From positions 1 to 20,707 of the forward strand of contig JAAZGM010000021.1 of assembly GCA_012511245.1 (NCBI GenBank): a stretch of 20,707 nt of DNA, written 5' to 3'. A program made the position numbers and the translations under genes. Of the stretch, positions 8,344 through 14,983 are shown one piece after another. How positions within the stretch are numbered: position 1 is the stretch's first letter; each line of letters begins with the position of its first letter. This DNA is from Methanomicrobiales archaeon. Lineage in GTDB: Archaea > Halobacteriota > Methanomicrobia > Methanomicrobiales > Methanoculleaceae. The notes below the pieces were generated by a model that did no database searches, was not told the origin of the DNA, and saw nothing but the letters and a program-made list of their open reading frames with translations.

Positions 8344-8398
8344 ACATCCAGATTGGAACGTCAATATTATGTATCTTAATATGGATAATCAAATTATA
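8344..8398. promoter_or_regulatory. Bidirectional AT-rich promoter between viperin and CARF-HTH genes
   Basis: The 55 bp between the two divergent start codons is AT-rich, unlike its surroundings. ATATTA (8364-8369) and TAATAT (8377-8382) form a dyad with a 7-nt spacer and could serve as TATA elements read outward or as an operator half-site pair. AATATTATG lies about 26-35 nt before the preferred CARF-HTH start. The neighbouring winged-helix regulator is the obvious candidate binder; that is inference. Confidence 0.5.
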
Positions 8399-9076
8399 AT
8401 GTTGAATGTCCATGTCCTGACCCCAGGAGCGAACGTCTTCAATGTCTACCTGAAGATATCCAGAAGTTATTCGATCTCTGAGATTATCCTGCTCAAAGAG
8501 GAAGATGCTGTCGGTGATATCGAGGAGAGTATTGCTGAAACTGAGAAGGACTGTGAGAAAAGAGAAATACCCTGTATTATTGTCACCTTCCAGAAAAATG
8601 ACTATGAAGATCTTCTGGAGAAGATTCTCAACATCCGGAGGCAGTACCAGAAGAGGGAGGAGCCATTCAAGTTGTACTTCAATATCACAGCCGGCCGGAA
8701 GGATGTGGCCATTATGGCATTCATGGGTTCTTTATGGGTGGATGGCATCGGGTATTACCTGACAAGAGAGATGGATGAACCTATTGTGTTTCCGGTGCCG
8801 AAGGTATCCCTGGCCCAGCTTGAGCAGAACCAGCTGCACCGCAAGATCCTCGAACTCTTGTCTGAGAAGAGCGGTGAGATCTTTTCTCAGAGCGATTTGA
8901 GGCGAAAAATTGGAGTGAATCCAAATAATCATAAAGACCTGTCTGCGCAGACACTATCTTCATCCATCAGTGCTCTTGAGGGGTATGGCCTTCTGAAAAA
9001 GCAGCAGGAGGGGCGAGAGACGCAGATAACGATCACTCTTTCTGGGAGACTTGCTCATTCGATGCTATACGAATAA
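8399..9076 (+). CDS. CARF-like domain plus winged-helix regulator
   Basis: A 225-residue protein. Residues 1-135 form a Rossmann-like ligand domain with strands LNVHVL (2-7), EIILLK (28-33), CIIVTF (59-64) and KLYFNITAGRKDVAIMAF (91-108). The ITAGRKD loop corresponds to the ligand loop of CARF domains and keeps the basic Lys. Residues about 142-222 form a winged helix (LHRKILELLSE, TLSSSISALEGYGLL, then an ITITLSGRL wing end). This is the architecture of Csa3 and of the DUF6293/HFX_2341 regulators, which in archaea control CRISPR or defence genes in response to a small nucleotide. It is divergent from the viperin operon across a short AT-rich region, so it likely represses or activates both. 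Starts at 8369 or 8381 are also possible; 8399 fits a leaderless transcript and begins at the first beta strand. Confidence 0.8.
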   Translation: MLNVHVLTPGANVFNVYLKISRSYSISEIILLKEEDAVGDIEESIAETEKDCEKREIPCIIVTFQKNDYEDLLEKILNIRRQYQKREEPFKLYFNITAGRKDVAIMAFMGSLWVDGIGYYLTREMDEPIVFPVPKVSLAQLEQNQLHRKILELLSEKSGEIFSQSDLRRKIGVNPNNHKDLSAQTLSSSISALEGYGLLKKQQEGRETQITITLSGRLAHSMLYE

Positions 9077-9186
9077 AGAGACGGTGATGCGGAATGAGAG
9101 TTCTTCACAATAAGAGGGTCTCTAATGTTCTGTGTCGGTGAACTAAAAGATGCCTATCTACAGGAGTATGTTGCCCCCAGACCGCC

Positions 9187-9193
9187 TTTTTTT
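9187..9193 (+). terminator. Oligo-T run downstream of the CARF-HTH gene
   Basis: Seven consecutive T on the plus strand, about 110 nt after the regulator stop, the first strong oligo-T signal in that direction. It could be the archaeal-type terminator of that transcript. Confidence 0.3.
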
Positions 9194-9619
9194 CGAACAA
9201 TGAACACTCGTGCTTGTTGAATGGACTGAAGACGGTGTCCCCAATGCCAGAGTTGTTAGACCGGTGCGGGCATATCTGGGGCGTAGTGGGATGATCTACA
9301 GCCCCGCCTGATGTCATTTGCAACGGCACCATGGATGAAAGTCACATAACCACGAATTGAAGGCTACTTCTGATTCTGAGATTAATGACACATCAATGTT
9401 TTTCAGCTTGGTCATCTACGAACCGACCGCACTGGATGCAGTACCAGCCCATAGGATCAAGCATCTGCGCGCCACCGATCACTGGTCATATGTATGCCCG
9501 GTTCATTGCAGTACCACATCTGGAGTTAGGGTACCAGAGAGATCGAGCGTGACTCATAATAGTATACTATTTTTGCAGGAGGGGCACATAAAGAACACTC
9601 AATTTTAGTCTTTGTTTGT

Positions 9620-9624
9620 AAAAA
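9620..9624 (-). terminator. Oligo-T terminator of tRNA-Thr
   Basis: AAAAA on the plus strand gives T5 on the minus strand, 22 nt beyond the tRNA 3' end, with a second T-rich tract just before it. This is a normal archaeal tRNA terminator arrangement. Confidence 0.4.
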
Positions 9625-9646
9625 GGGCTTTGTACAAAAGGAATAG

Positions 9647-9719
9647 AGCCCCAGCCGTGATTTGAACACGGGACCTGCTGATTACAAGTCAGCCGCTCTG
9701 CCAGCTAAGCCACTGAGGC
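9647..9719 (-). tRNA. tRNA-Thr(TGT)
   Basis: The minus strand folds as a complete 73-nt tRNA. The acceptor GCCTCAG pairs with CTGGGGC (one G-T pair), the anticodon stem GCTGA/TCAGC encloses the loop CTTGTAA with anticodon TGT, and the T arm CCGTG-TTCAAAT-CACGG is perfect. The discriminator base is T, and no CCA is encoded, as usual in archaea. Its 3' end faces the accessory island, making it a plausible integration site. Confidence 0.95.
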
Positions 9720-9770
9720 ATACCTTATATCGTAGGCAGTCTGCAGTAAAAAAGGTGGCGCCGGTTCACC

Positions 9771-10043
9771 TCACTCTTCCCCGGCATCCCCCGGCCGATC
9801 ACCATACTGCCACATGGTCTCCCCGCCATACTGTATCCGCCGGACCCTATGATACGGGATACACGCAACGTGCGTCCCGGCATCCACCTCCAGGTACTGC
9901 GCATCGAGTGCGACGACCCGGTCGCCCTGGAGTGTCGAACGATCGCCGGGCGCCCCCCTGTCGACGTACTCGACCTCGACCTGTGAGAAATCGTAGCCAG
10001 GGTCATGATAGAGCCGGAGCAGCAGCCGGCGGCTCGTCCGCAT
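9771..10043 (-). CDS. DUF504 / MJ1316-type RNA-associated protein
   Basis: A 90-residue protein matching the archaeal DUF504 family (MJ1316-type), which in bacteria and eukaryotes occurs as a domain linked to RNA repair and cyclic-phosphate end recognition. Diagnostic segments are VEVEYVDRGAPGD (22-34) and IPYHRVRRI (62-70), with LYHDP near the N-terminus. Length fits the family. The ATG at 10043 is chosen because the family begins about here and a TTTATGA box lies about 30 nt upstream, giving a leaderless transcript; an upstream in-frame ATG at 10145 would add 34 unconserved residues. It is divergent from mmp10. The biochemical role in archaea is not established; RNA binding or repair is inferred from domain fusions. 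Confidence 0.85.
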   Translation of the reverse strand: MRTSRRLLLRLYHDPGYDFSQVEVEYVDRGAPGDRSTLQGDRVVALDAQYLEVDAGTHVACIPYHRVRRIQYGGETMWQYGDRPGDAGEE

Positions 10044-10180
10044 GGTGCGAGACGTTCGCCCCGGCGGATCATAAATGTGCCGCCGTCCGTCCGGAGCACC
10101 GCCCACTCTTCCGGCGAACCGGCGCCGTGAGGGAGAGGTCTGCAACGTTCATAACAAAGAAGCACAGATGTACCAGAAGA

Positions 10181-11407
10181 ATGTCGCATCTCACCGTCGA
10201 TCTCGGAGGCCGGCCCGGCCTCGACTGCCGGGGATTCTGTTCGTACTGCTACTTCAAACACGTCAAGGAGACGACGGCGTTCGGCTGCAAATACTGCCTC
10301 CCCTTCCAGAAAGGCTGCGACTACTGCACCCGGGGCGTGCGGGAAGGATATACGGGGTTCAAGAGCCTCCGCACAGTCGCCGACGAGACGCTTGGAAACC
10401 TCCAGGTGATGAGCGACGACGTCGACCGGATCACCATCAGCGGCGGCGGAGACCCGAGCTGCTACCTGGAGTTTGCCGACCTCGTCGACCTCCTCGGCAG
10501 CATGGAGGTACCGCTCCACATCGGCTACACAAGCGGCAAGGGGTTCGACGATCCGGCCATCGCCGACCACCTCATCGCAAACGGCCTCTCCGAGATCTCC
10601 TACACCATCTTCGCCGCCGACCCTGATCTCCGGCGGCGGTGGATGCACGACCCGACGCCGGAAGCCTCGCTCGCGGTCCTCGATCGGCTCTGCGGCGCGA
10701 TCGATGCCTACGCCGCGGCGGTCATCATACCCGGCGTGAACGACGGTGAGGCCCTCGAAGAGACCTGCGCGTGGCTTGAGGAGCGCGGCGCAAAAGGGCT
10801 GATCCTGATGCGGTTTGCGAACCGGACTGACCAGGGGCTGATCCTCGGTAACGCACCCATCATCGAGGGGCAGCAGGTCCATACCGTCGACGAGTTCCAC
10901 GAGATGGTGACCGACCTCAACAACCGGTTCTCGATGAAGATCAGCGGGACGCCGCTCGGCGATCCCTCGATAGGCTCGCCGTTTGCAATCCTCCACGAAC
11001 CCGATCTCCTGAAGAAACTCCCCCGCGTCCGGAAGCGCGCGACGGTGCTCACCGGGAGCATTGCCGCCCCCTTCATCCAGAGGGTTCTCTCCATCCGCGG
11101 CGCGATACCGCGGGTCATCGCGGTCAGAAAGGAGATCGCCTGCCTCATCACCGCCGACGACCTCGTCGGGGTGAACCTCTCAAGACTTGAGGATGTCGTG
11201 ATCATACCCGGCCGGGCGTTCGTCCACGATGCCGAGGCGACCCGGATCCTCTCCGCCGACGGCGTCGACCGCGAGGTGGTGCGCGGCCCGGAGATGCTGA
11301 CGGCCGATGCAGAGATGAGCATGGGCATGACCCGGACCGAGGTACTCCAGAAGGAGATGGACGGGTTTGCGGCCCTGATCAACACGATCAACCAGTACGG
11401 CCGGTAA
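10181..11407 (+). CDS. mmp10: Mmp10, methyl-coenzyme M reductase arginine methyltransferase
   Basis: A 408-residue methanogenesis marker protein 10. It is a cobalamin-dependent radical SAM enzyme that installs the C-methyl group on a conserved arginine of McrA, tuning methyl-coenzyme M reductase. The radical SAM cluster cysteines are C16, C20 and C23 (CRGFCSYCYF), followed by the family-specific cysteines C36, C39, C46 and C49 (CKYCLPFQKGCDYC). SGGGDPSC and the rest of the TIM-barrel body follow at normal spacing, and the length matches the family. The frame stays open upstream for 173 codons, but that part is antisense to the DUF504 gene, and the conserved N-terminus MSHLTVDLGGRPG begins at 10181. 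The 3' end overlaps the convergent amidotransferase-like gene by 20 nt. The gene is essentially diagnostic of methanogens. Confidence 0.95.
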   Translation: MSHLTVDLGGRPGLDCRGFCSYCYFKHVKETTAFGCKYCLPFQKGCDYCTRGVREGYTGFKSLRTVADETLGNLQVMSDDVDRITISGGGDPSCYLEFADLVDLLGSMEVPLHIGYTSGKGFDDPAIADHLIANGLSEISYTIFAADPDLRRRWMHDPTPEASLAVLDRLCGAIDAYAAAVIIPGVNDGEALEETCAWLEERGAKGLILMRFANRTDQGLILGNAPIIEGQQVHTVDEFHEMVTDLNNRFSMKISGTPLGDPSIGSPFAILHEPDLLKKLPRVRKRATVLTGSIAAPFIQRVLSIRGAIPRVIAVRKEIACLITADDLVGVNLSRLEDVVIIPGRAFVHDAEATRILSADGVDREVVRGPEMLTADAEMSMGMTRTEVLQKEMDGFAALINTINQYGR

Positions 11408-11969
11408 GGCCCCGGTGCGGGTTGTCGATGAATCGCTCGATGATCCACTCGTTTCGGACCTCCGGGTGGAAGAGGAGGCCGTAGAGAGGGAGCGAGCGGT
11501 GCCGGATCGCCTGAACGCACCGCTCAGAGGCGGCGAGCGCCACGAATCCGTCGGGAACCTGCACGGCGTGTTCATGCACTGTGTAGGCGGAGAACACCTC
11601 TCTTCCACCAAAGAGCGGGTCGGGCGCGAGCATCCTGATCTCGGTCATCCCGATCTCGCAGCACGGTTCGCTGCCGCCGCCGAACGCCGCAGCAAGTGCC
11701 CTCATACCGGAAGATATGCCGAGCACCGGGCGCTCAAACGCCGTGAGCCACCGGAACAGTTCCGGGCGCTCCATATATCCTGTATCCCTCAACGCCGTGC
11801 CGCAGAGGATCACCGCATCCGCACCCTCACGTTCCGGTGCGCCGATGGCGGTATGGTGCCGGGTCGTAAACGGCACTCCTGCCTCCCGGAGAATCCGCTC
11901 GACCGGCGCAACGAACTCGGCCCGTGAGAGCGAACCGTCCCGGTAGCAGAGGTCGATAACCAGGATCAT
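11388..11969 (-). CDS. Class I glutamine amidotransferase-like protein lacking the catalytic Cys
   Basis: A 193-residue protein with the fold of GuaA-type glutamine amidotransferase subunits: DAVILCGT (51-58), a nucleophile-elbow segment VLGISSGM (82-89) and LLFHPEV (165-171). In active enzymes the elbow reads G-[IV]-C-x-G; here Ser86 replaces the nucleophilic Cys, while His168 and Glu170 of the triad remain. It therefore probably cannot hydrolyse glutamine and may be a regulatory or structural paralogue, or use a different chemistry. The start overlaps the dph6 stop in an ATGA arrangement, so the two are co-translated. Dph6 makes an amide from ammonia, which makes a linked amidotransferase-like partner suggestive, but the missing Cys argues against simple ammonia supply. 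Confidence 0.85.
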   Translation of the reverse strand: MILVIDLCYRDGSLSRAEFVAPVERILREAGVPFTTRHHTAIGAPEREGADAVILCGTALRDTGYMERPELFRWLTAFERPVLGISSGMRALAAAFGGGSEPCCEIGMTEIRMLAPDPLFGGREVFSAYTVHEHAVQVPDGFVALAASERCVQAIRHRSLPLYGLLFHPEVRNEWIIERFIDNPHRGLTGRTG

Positions 11970-12646
11970 TTTTCCGCCAGCCTCGCGCGCCCGATCTGCA
12001 GAACGCCGTTATGGTTCCGGTAGACCTTCGATGTCTCCTCGATCGCTATCCGGTGCGTGAAGAACGGGGCATCGATGACGAACGTCTCAAACTCCCCTCC
12101 CTCGCCGGTGAGGGTGACGTGGTATTTTTCGGCTATCGTCCGGAGTTCGTCGAGGGTGCGGCGGTCGATCTCCCTCCCGAGCCAGGAGTCGTCGAAGGGT
12201 GAGGAGAAGACACCCACGATGATGACCCTGAAACCGGCATCGATCAGTTCTTCCATGTAGGGTTCCTGGTCGGCGAGCCAGAGCGGGTTGAAGCACCAGA
12301 GTCCCAGTTCATGGCAGATCCGCTGGACCCGTGTTGCCTGGTAGACCGAGAGGATCGCCCCGGTAACGACCCCTTCGATCCCGTATTGCTCCCGTGCGGC
12401 GATGAGCGCCCGTTTGAGGTCGAGGAGTTCCTCTTCCTTCTCCCCTGCCGTCTCAACCTCCACAAGCGGAAGGCCTGCTGCCTCCGCCTGCAGTGCGGCG
12501 AGGTGGATGTTTGGTGTGTGGAACATGTAGCTCTCCGGGTTTCTGGAGACGATCGTTATGAGACAGGCTACCTCCTCCTGCTGCATCGCTTTCCAGCAGA
12601 CGAAGAGGGAGTCCTTCCCGCCGGAGAAGAGTACGCCGAGTTTCAT
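11966..12646 (-). CDS. dph6: Diphthine-ammonia ligase (DUF71 PP-loop ATPase)
   Basis: A 226-residue N-type PP-loop ATPase that catalyses the last step of diphthamide synthesis on translation elongation factor 2, amidating diphthine with ammonia and ATP in the cytoplasm. The PP-loop SGGKDS is at residues 8-13, and the family signature EGGEFETF is at 182-189, with TGAILS (95-100) and NPLW (120-123) between. The length fits the archaeal proteins. The ATG at 12646 is chosen because the PP-loop strand MKLGVLFSGG is the universal N-terminus; 34 upstream in-frame codons are Pro/Ala-rich and unconserved. It is coupled to the amidotransferase-like gene and divergent from the small gene at 12820. Confidence 0.92.
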   Translation of the reverse strand: MKLGVLFSGGKDSLFVCWKAMQQEEVACLITIVSRNPESYMFHTPNIHLAALQAEAAGLPLVEVETAGEKEEELLDLKRALIAAREQYGIEGVVTGAILSVYQATRVQRICHELGLWCFNPLWLADQEPYMEELIDAGFRVIIVGVFSSPFDDSWLGREIDRRTLDELRTIAEKYHVTLTGEGGEFETFVIDAPFFTHRIAIEETSKVYRNHNGVLQIGRARLAEK

Positions 12647-12819
12647 GGTTAATGATCTCGTGTTGGGCACGATAACCCCTGCGGCGGCGCCGAAAACGGG
12701 AGGGGGCGGGGTCTGGCCCGCCGGCGGTGCGGCCTGCACGATCCCCAACCCGCCGCCACCCGGGGATCAGGGTTATATGCTGTTGAGTCATCACCCGGGA
12801 TATATCAGGAGGTTGTACC

Positions 12820-13011
12820 ATGGTGAAGGTTAGGCGGCACCAGGAGGACGAGATCGATGTGGTGGTTGATTGCATCCTGGTGAACTACCAGGGAGATCCG
12901 GGGTCACGCGGCCGCATCATCCATGCAGTCCTTGAGTGGGCGGAAGAGCACCCGGACGAGTGGAACAAACTGCAGGAACGCTGCCAGCAGCATCACGGAG
13001 CGCTGGTGTAA
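12820..13011 (+). CDS. Small hypothetical protein, 63 residues
   Basis: A short hydrophilic protein with no recognised family. It has a mixed charge pattern, starts with a basic MVKVRRHQ, and its second half (GRIIHAVLEWAEEHPDEWNKL) reads as one or two helices. There are no membrane segments, only two scattered Cys, and no metal motif. Support for a real gene is good. A perfect AGGAGG ribosome site (12807-12812) lies 7 nt before the ATG, and GGTTATATGC (12771-12780) forms a TATA-like box about 45 nt upstream. It is divergent from dph6, followed by tRNA-Leu on the other strand. Confidence 0.7.
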   Translation: MVKVRRHQEDEIDVVVDCILVNYQGDPGSRGRIIHAVLEWAEEHPDEWNKLQERCQQHHGALV

Positions 13012-13130
13012 GCCCCGGGAACACCATCTCATCTCTCTTCTCGAACCGGATGGGCGGGGTTCGCCTGTGCCCGGTGTTGCAACGGCTCTGCTCCGGAGAA
13101 CAATACTGGATAGAACGTTTGAAAAGCGGA

Positions 13131-13215
13131 TGCGAGGGGTGAGATTCGAACTCACGAACTCCTACGAGACCAGGCCCTCAACCTGGCGCCTTTGACCTGG
13201 CTTGGCAACCCTCGC
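13131..13215 (-). tRNA. tRNA-Leu(GAG)
   Basis: The minus strand gives a class II tRNA with a long variable arm. The acceptor GCGAGGG pairs with CCCTCGC, the anticodon stem CCAGG/CCTGG encloses TTGAGGG with anticodon GAG, the variable arm is TCTCGTAGGAGTTC, and the T arm is GTGAG-TTCGAAT-CTCAC. The discriminator is A, as required for leucine tRNAs. No CCA is encoded. An ATTAAATAAGG-like TATA box lies about 45 nt upstream (around 13254-13264). Confidence 0.95.
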
Positions 13216-13554
13216 GTGGGTATGCACGAACGGAGGCGAATGATGCCCCGTTTACCTTATTTAATCTGTCGTCATACATGAAATACCTTTGTGCGAGGCT
13301 CCAGCAAAGAGGGGGGCACCCTCACCTGTAAACCGGGGTAATTATGGGGCTGCTGGTGTTCCCGGAGCGGGTTTGAGCACCCGGTCATAGTGCACAATCT
13401 TGTCGTGGGTATCCCGGACTCGGAAGACACCCTCTTATGACAATGCGAGGGTGCTACAGGATCCCCTCCGCCGGAGCTCAATACCGCCCCTTATTTGTGC
13501 GGGCAGGATAAAACCCTCAAGCATCTGATAATCTGCACCGGGAGAGTGTTCTGG
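13216..13554. other. Intergenic stretch with tRNA promoter and one hairpin
   Basis: No convincing gene is present. It contains the tRNA-Leu promoter region (AT-rich at 13254-13264 on the minus strand) and a perfect 7-bp inverted repeat CACCCTC/GAGGGTG (13428-13434 and 13447-13453) with a 12-nt loop, about 100 nt before the cobalamin adenosyltransferase start. The hairpin could be a leader structure or chance; no cobalamin riboswitch consensus is seen. Confidence 0.4.
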
Positions 13555-14073
13555 TTGATAGAACAAGGATATATCCATGTTTACACGGGAAACGGCAAAG
13601 GAAAGACGACCGCTGCACTGGGGATGGCGCTCCGATGCATCTGCGCCGGAAAACGGGTCTTCTTTGGCCAGTTCATCAAGGATTGGGAGTATAGCGAACT
13701 GAGAGCGGGAGAGTTCCTCCCCAACTTCGAGATCGTCCAGTTCGGGCGCGGATGTTTCATTGACCGCAGCCCGGAGGAGAAAGACCGCGTAGCCGCCCGT
13801 GAAGGGCTTACCCGGTGCGACCTGGTCTTGCAGTCCGGCGAGTATGATCTGGTGGTGCTCGACGAGGTCAACGTGGCGCTCTTCTACAACCTCCTCGATG
13901 CAGCCGATCTGATCGAGGTGCTGGAGAGGAGAGATCCTCGTGTCGAGGTGGTGCTCACCGGGAGGTATGCACCGGAGGAGGTACTCAATGCTGCAGATCT
14001 GGTTACCGAGATGCGGGAAGTCAAACATTACTACAATGCGGGAGTGGGAGCCCGCCCGGGAATCGAGCGCTGA
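13555..14073 (+). CDS. cobO: CobO/BtuR-type cob(I)yrinic acid a,c-diamide adenosyltransferase
   Basis: A 172-residue P-loop enzyme of the CobA/CobO/BtuR family, which transfers the adenosyl group of ATP to reduced corrinoid, yielding adenosylcobalamin or its precursor. The Walker A GNGKGKTT is at 12-19 behind YIHVYTG, and VVLDEVN supplies the Walker B-like segment. FFGQFIKD and LTGRYAPEEV are further family features. The start is set at TTG 13555 because homologues begin with MIEQGYIHVYTG-like sequence; a GGAG lies about 10 nt upstream. GTG at 13546 is the alternative, and the frame extends to a TTG at 13495 without conservation. Cobalamin demand is high in a methanogen (Mtr complex, Mmp10). 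The QueG-like gene follows about 85 nt later in the same direction. Confidence 0.88.
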   Translation: MIEQGYIHVYTGNGKGKTTAALGMALRCICAGKRVFFGQFIKDWEYSELRAGEFLPNFEIVQFGRGCFIDRSPEEKDRVAAREGLTRCDLVLQSGEYDLVVLDEVNVALFYNLLDAADLIEVLERRDPRVEVVLTGRYAPEEVLNAADLVTEMREVKHYYNAGVGARPGIER

Positions 14074-14123
14074 TCGCCCCGGGCAGGCGGGGTGATGCAC
14101 AGACCTCACGATACGGCATATGG

Positions 14124-14130
14124 TATATAT
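14124..14130 (+). promoter_or_regulatory. TATA box of the QueG-like gene
   Basis: TATATAT lies 29-35 nt before the ATG at 14159. With the usual archaeal spacing of about 26 nt to the transcription start, the mRNA would begin a few bases before that ATG, making it (nearly) leaderless. This argues against the upstream in-frame ATG at 14120, which overlaps the box. Confidence 0.5.
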
Positions 14131-14158
14131 GAAACGGCCGCCAAATCTGGAACCACGG

Positions 14159-14857
14159 ATGAATACCATAGCGAACATAGGAGCCTATACCGGTCAACTA
14201 CACAAGACCGCCTTCGATATGGGTGCAGATCGCTTCGGGGTCAACGATGTACAGTGTTTCGAAGACCCCGAGTACACGGGCAACCGCCCTCTGGACATCA
14301 TGGAGGATGCCCGTTCGGTGCTCGTCCTCGGCGTTGCGGTCCCGCGAGGCTCGATCGAGAGCCTGCCGCGGGGCAGGGCCGAGTACACCAACACCCTGAT
14401 GGCGGGCACGGCAACGATCCGGGTGATCGCCTACCGGCTGGCCCGGATGATCGAGAAAGAGGGTTACAAGGCCACGATCATCCCGACGGAGGGGAGCGAG
14501 TTCGGGTACTGGTACGCGGACCGCGAGACGCTCATGGCGGGGATGTCCATCAAGTACGCGGCGTACCGTGCAGGGCTCGGGAACTACGGGCTGAACCACC
14601 TCCTGATCACGGATGAGTTCGGCACCCGGGTCCGGATGACCGCCATCCTCACGGATGCTCCTCTCAAGGGGCCTGAAGGCCCCCGACGGCCGCTTCTGAA
14701 CGAGGACTGCAAGGACTGCATGAAGTGCGTCGAGGCCTGCCCGGCTGCGGCGTTCACCGCCGACGGAACTATCCACCGGCAACGGTGCGCCGAATACATG
14801 TTCCAGGCGCTCGGCGGGCTCCGGTGCGGCCTCTGCATCAAGGCCTGTCCAAAGTGA
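14159..14857 (+). CDS. QueG-like iron-sulfur protein (epoxyqueuosine reductase family)
   Basis: A 232-residue protein related to QueG and to the iron-sulfur halves of reductive dehalogenases. Residues 1-175 contain the GADRFGV and GTATIRVIAYRLARMIEKEGY segments and AGLGNYGLN (138-146) typical of the QueG family. The C-terminus has a two-cluster ferredoxin module: C184, C187, C190 and C194 (CKDCMKCVEACP), then C210, C223, C226 and C230 (CGLCIKACP). At 232 residues it is much shorter than bacterial QueG (about 380) and lacks the C-terminal HEAT-repeat part. Archaea make archaeosine rather than queuosine by the usual route, so the true substrate is unknown. A corrinoid-linked redox role fits the family and the adjacent CobO. 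The start is placed after a TATA box; 14120 is an alternative. Confidence 0.82.
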   Translation: MNTIANIGAYTGQLHKTAFDMGADRFGVNDVQCFEDPEYTGNRPLDIMEDARSVLVLGVAVPRGSIESLPRGRAEYTNTLMAGTATIRVIAYRLARMIEKEGYKATIIPTEGSEFGYWYADRETLMAGMSIKYAAYRAGLGNYGLNHLLITDEFGTRVRMTAILTDAPLKGPEGPRRPLLNEDCKDCMKCVEACPAAAFTADGTIHRQRCAEYMFQALGGLRCGLCIKACPK

Positions 14858-14983
14858 TGAGGATGTGCGGCCGGGGAAGGTAGTGGCTGTTGCCGCCTAA
14901 ATGTACCATCATATTGTCGTCTATCACATCCTTAATCCTCAGCCCCGGTGGCGATGAAGATCCATCCCATAGCGAGGTGTGTA

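Larger units (their letters stand above)
525..9646. other. Putative defence island between an IS remnant and tRNA-Thr
   Basis: This block holds seven genes centred on a viperin homologue, is clearly poorer in G+C than the genes right of 9720, and has more mixed third codon positions. It is flanked by a transposase relic on one side and the 3' end of a tRNA-Thr gene on the other, a common integration target. No integrase gene and no duplicated tRNA 3' end were found, so the route of entry is not shown. Acquisition by transfer is inference from composition and borders. Confidence 0.6.
9077..9646. other. Gene-poor stretch with decayed reading frames
   Basis: I see no intact gene here. A frame from ATG 9125 to about 9219 (FCVGELKDAYLQEYVAP) breaks off, and an adjacent shifted frame (about 9210-9309) reads VLVEWTEDGVPNARVV and ends at a stop, as if one small gene had been frameshifted. 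A later frame (9357-9608) has no recognisable family. The segment lies between the regulator and the tRNA-Thr 3' end, where integrase remnants could be expected, but no integrase motif was found. Confidence 0.4.

Noticed and set aside
9357..9608. 83-codon plus-strand frame before tRNA-Thr
   Set aside because: No family similarity or start signal; kept only as part of the gene-poor stretch.
9647..9675. Duplicate of the tRNA-Thr 3' end as an attachment site
   Set aside because: No second copy was found within 1-9640; it could only lie outside the window.
9662..10180. N-terminal extension of the mmp10 frame by 173 codons
   Set aside because: The extension runs through the tRNA-Thr and antisense to DUF504, and the conserved Mmp10 N-terminus begins at 10181.
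9725..10996. 423-codon minus-strand open frame opposite mmp10
   Set aside because: It is the GC-rich antisense shadow of mmp10, with no family features, and it also crosses the real DUF504 gene in another frame.
13435..14178. 247-codon minus-strand frame opposite the cobalamin adenosyltransferase
   Set aside because: No recognisable domain, and the plus strand encodes a complete P-loop enzyme.
14851..14935. Box C/D-type sRNA after the QueG-like gene
   Set aside because: A GTGATGA box C-like sequence overlaps the stop codon, but no CTGA box D follows at a proper distance.
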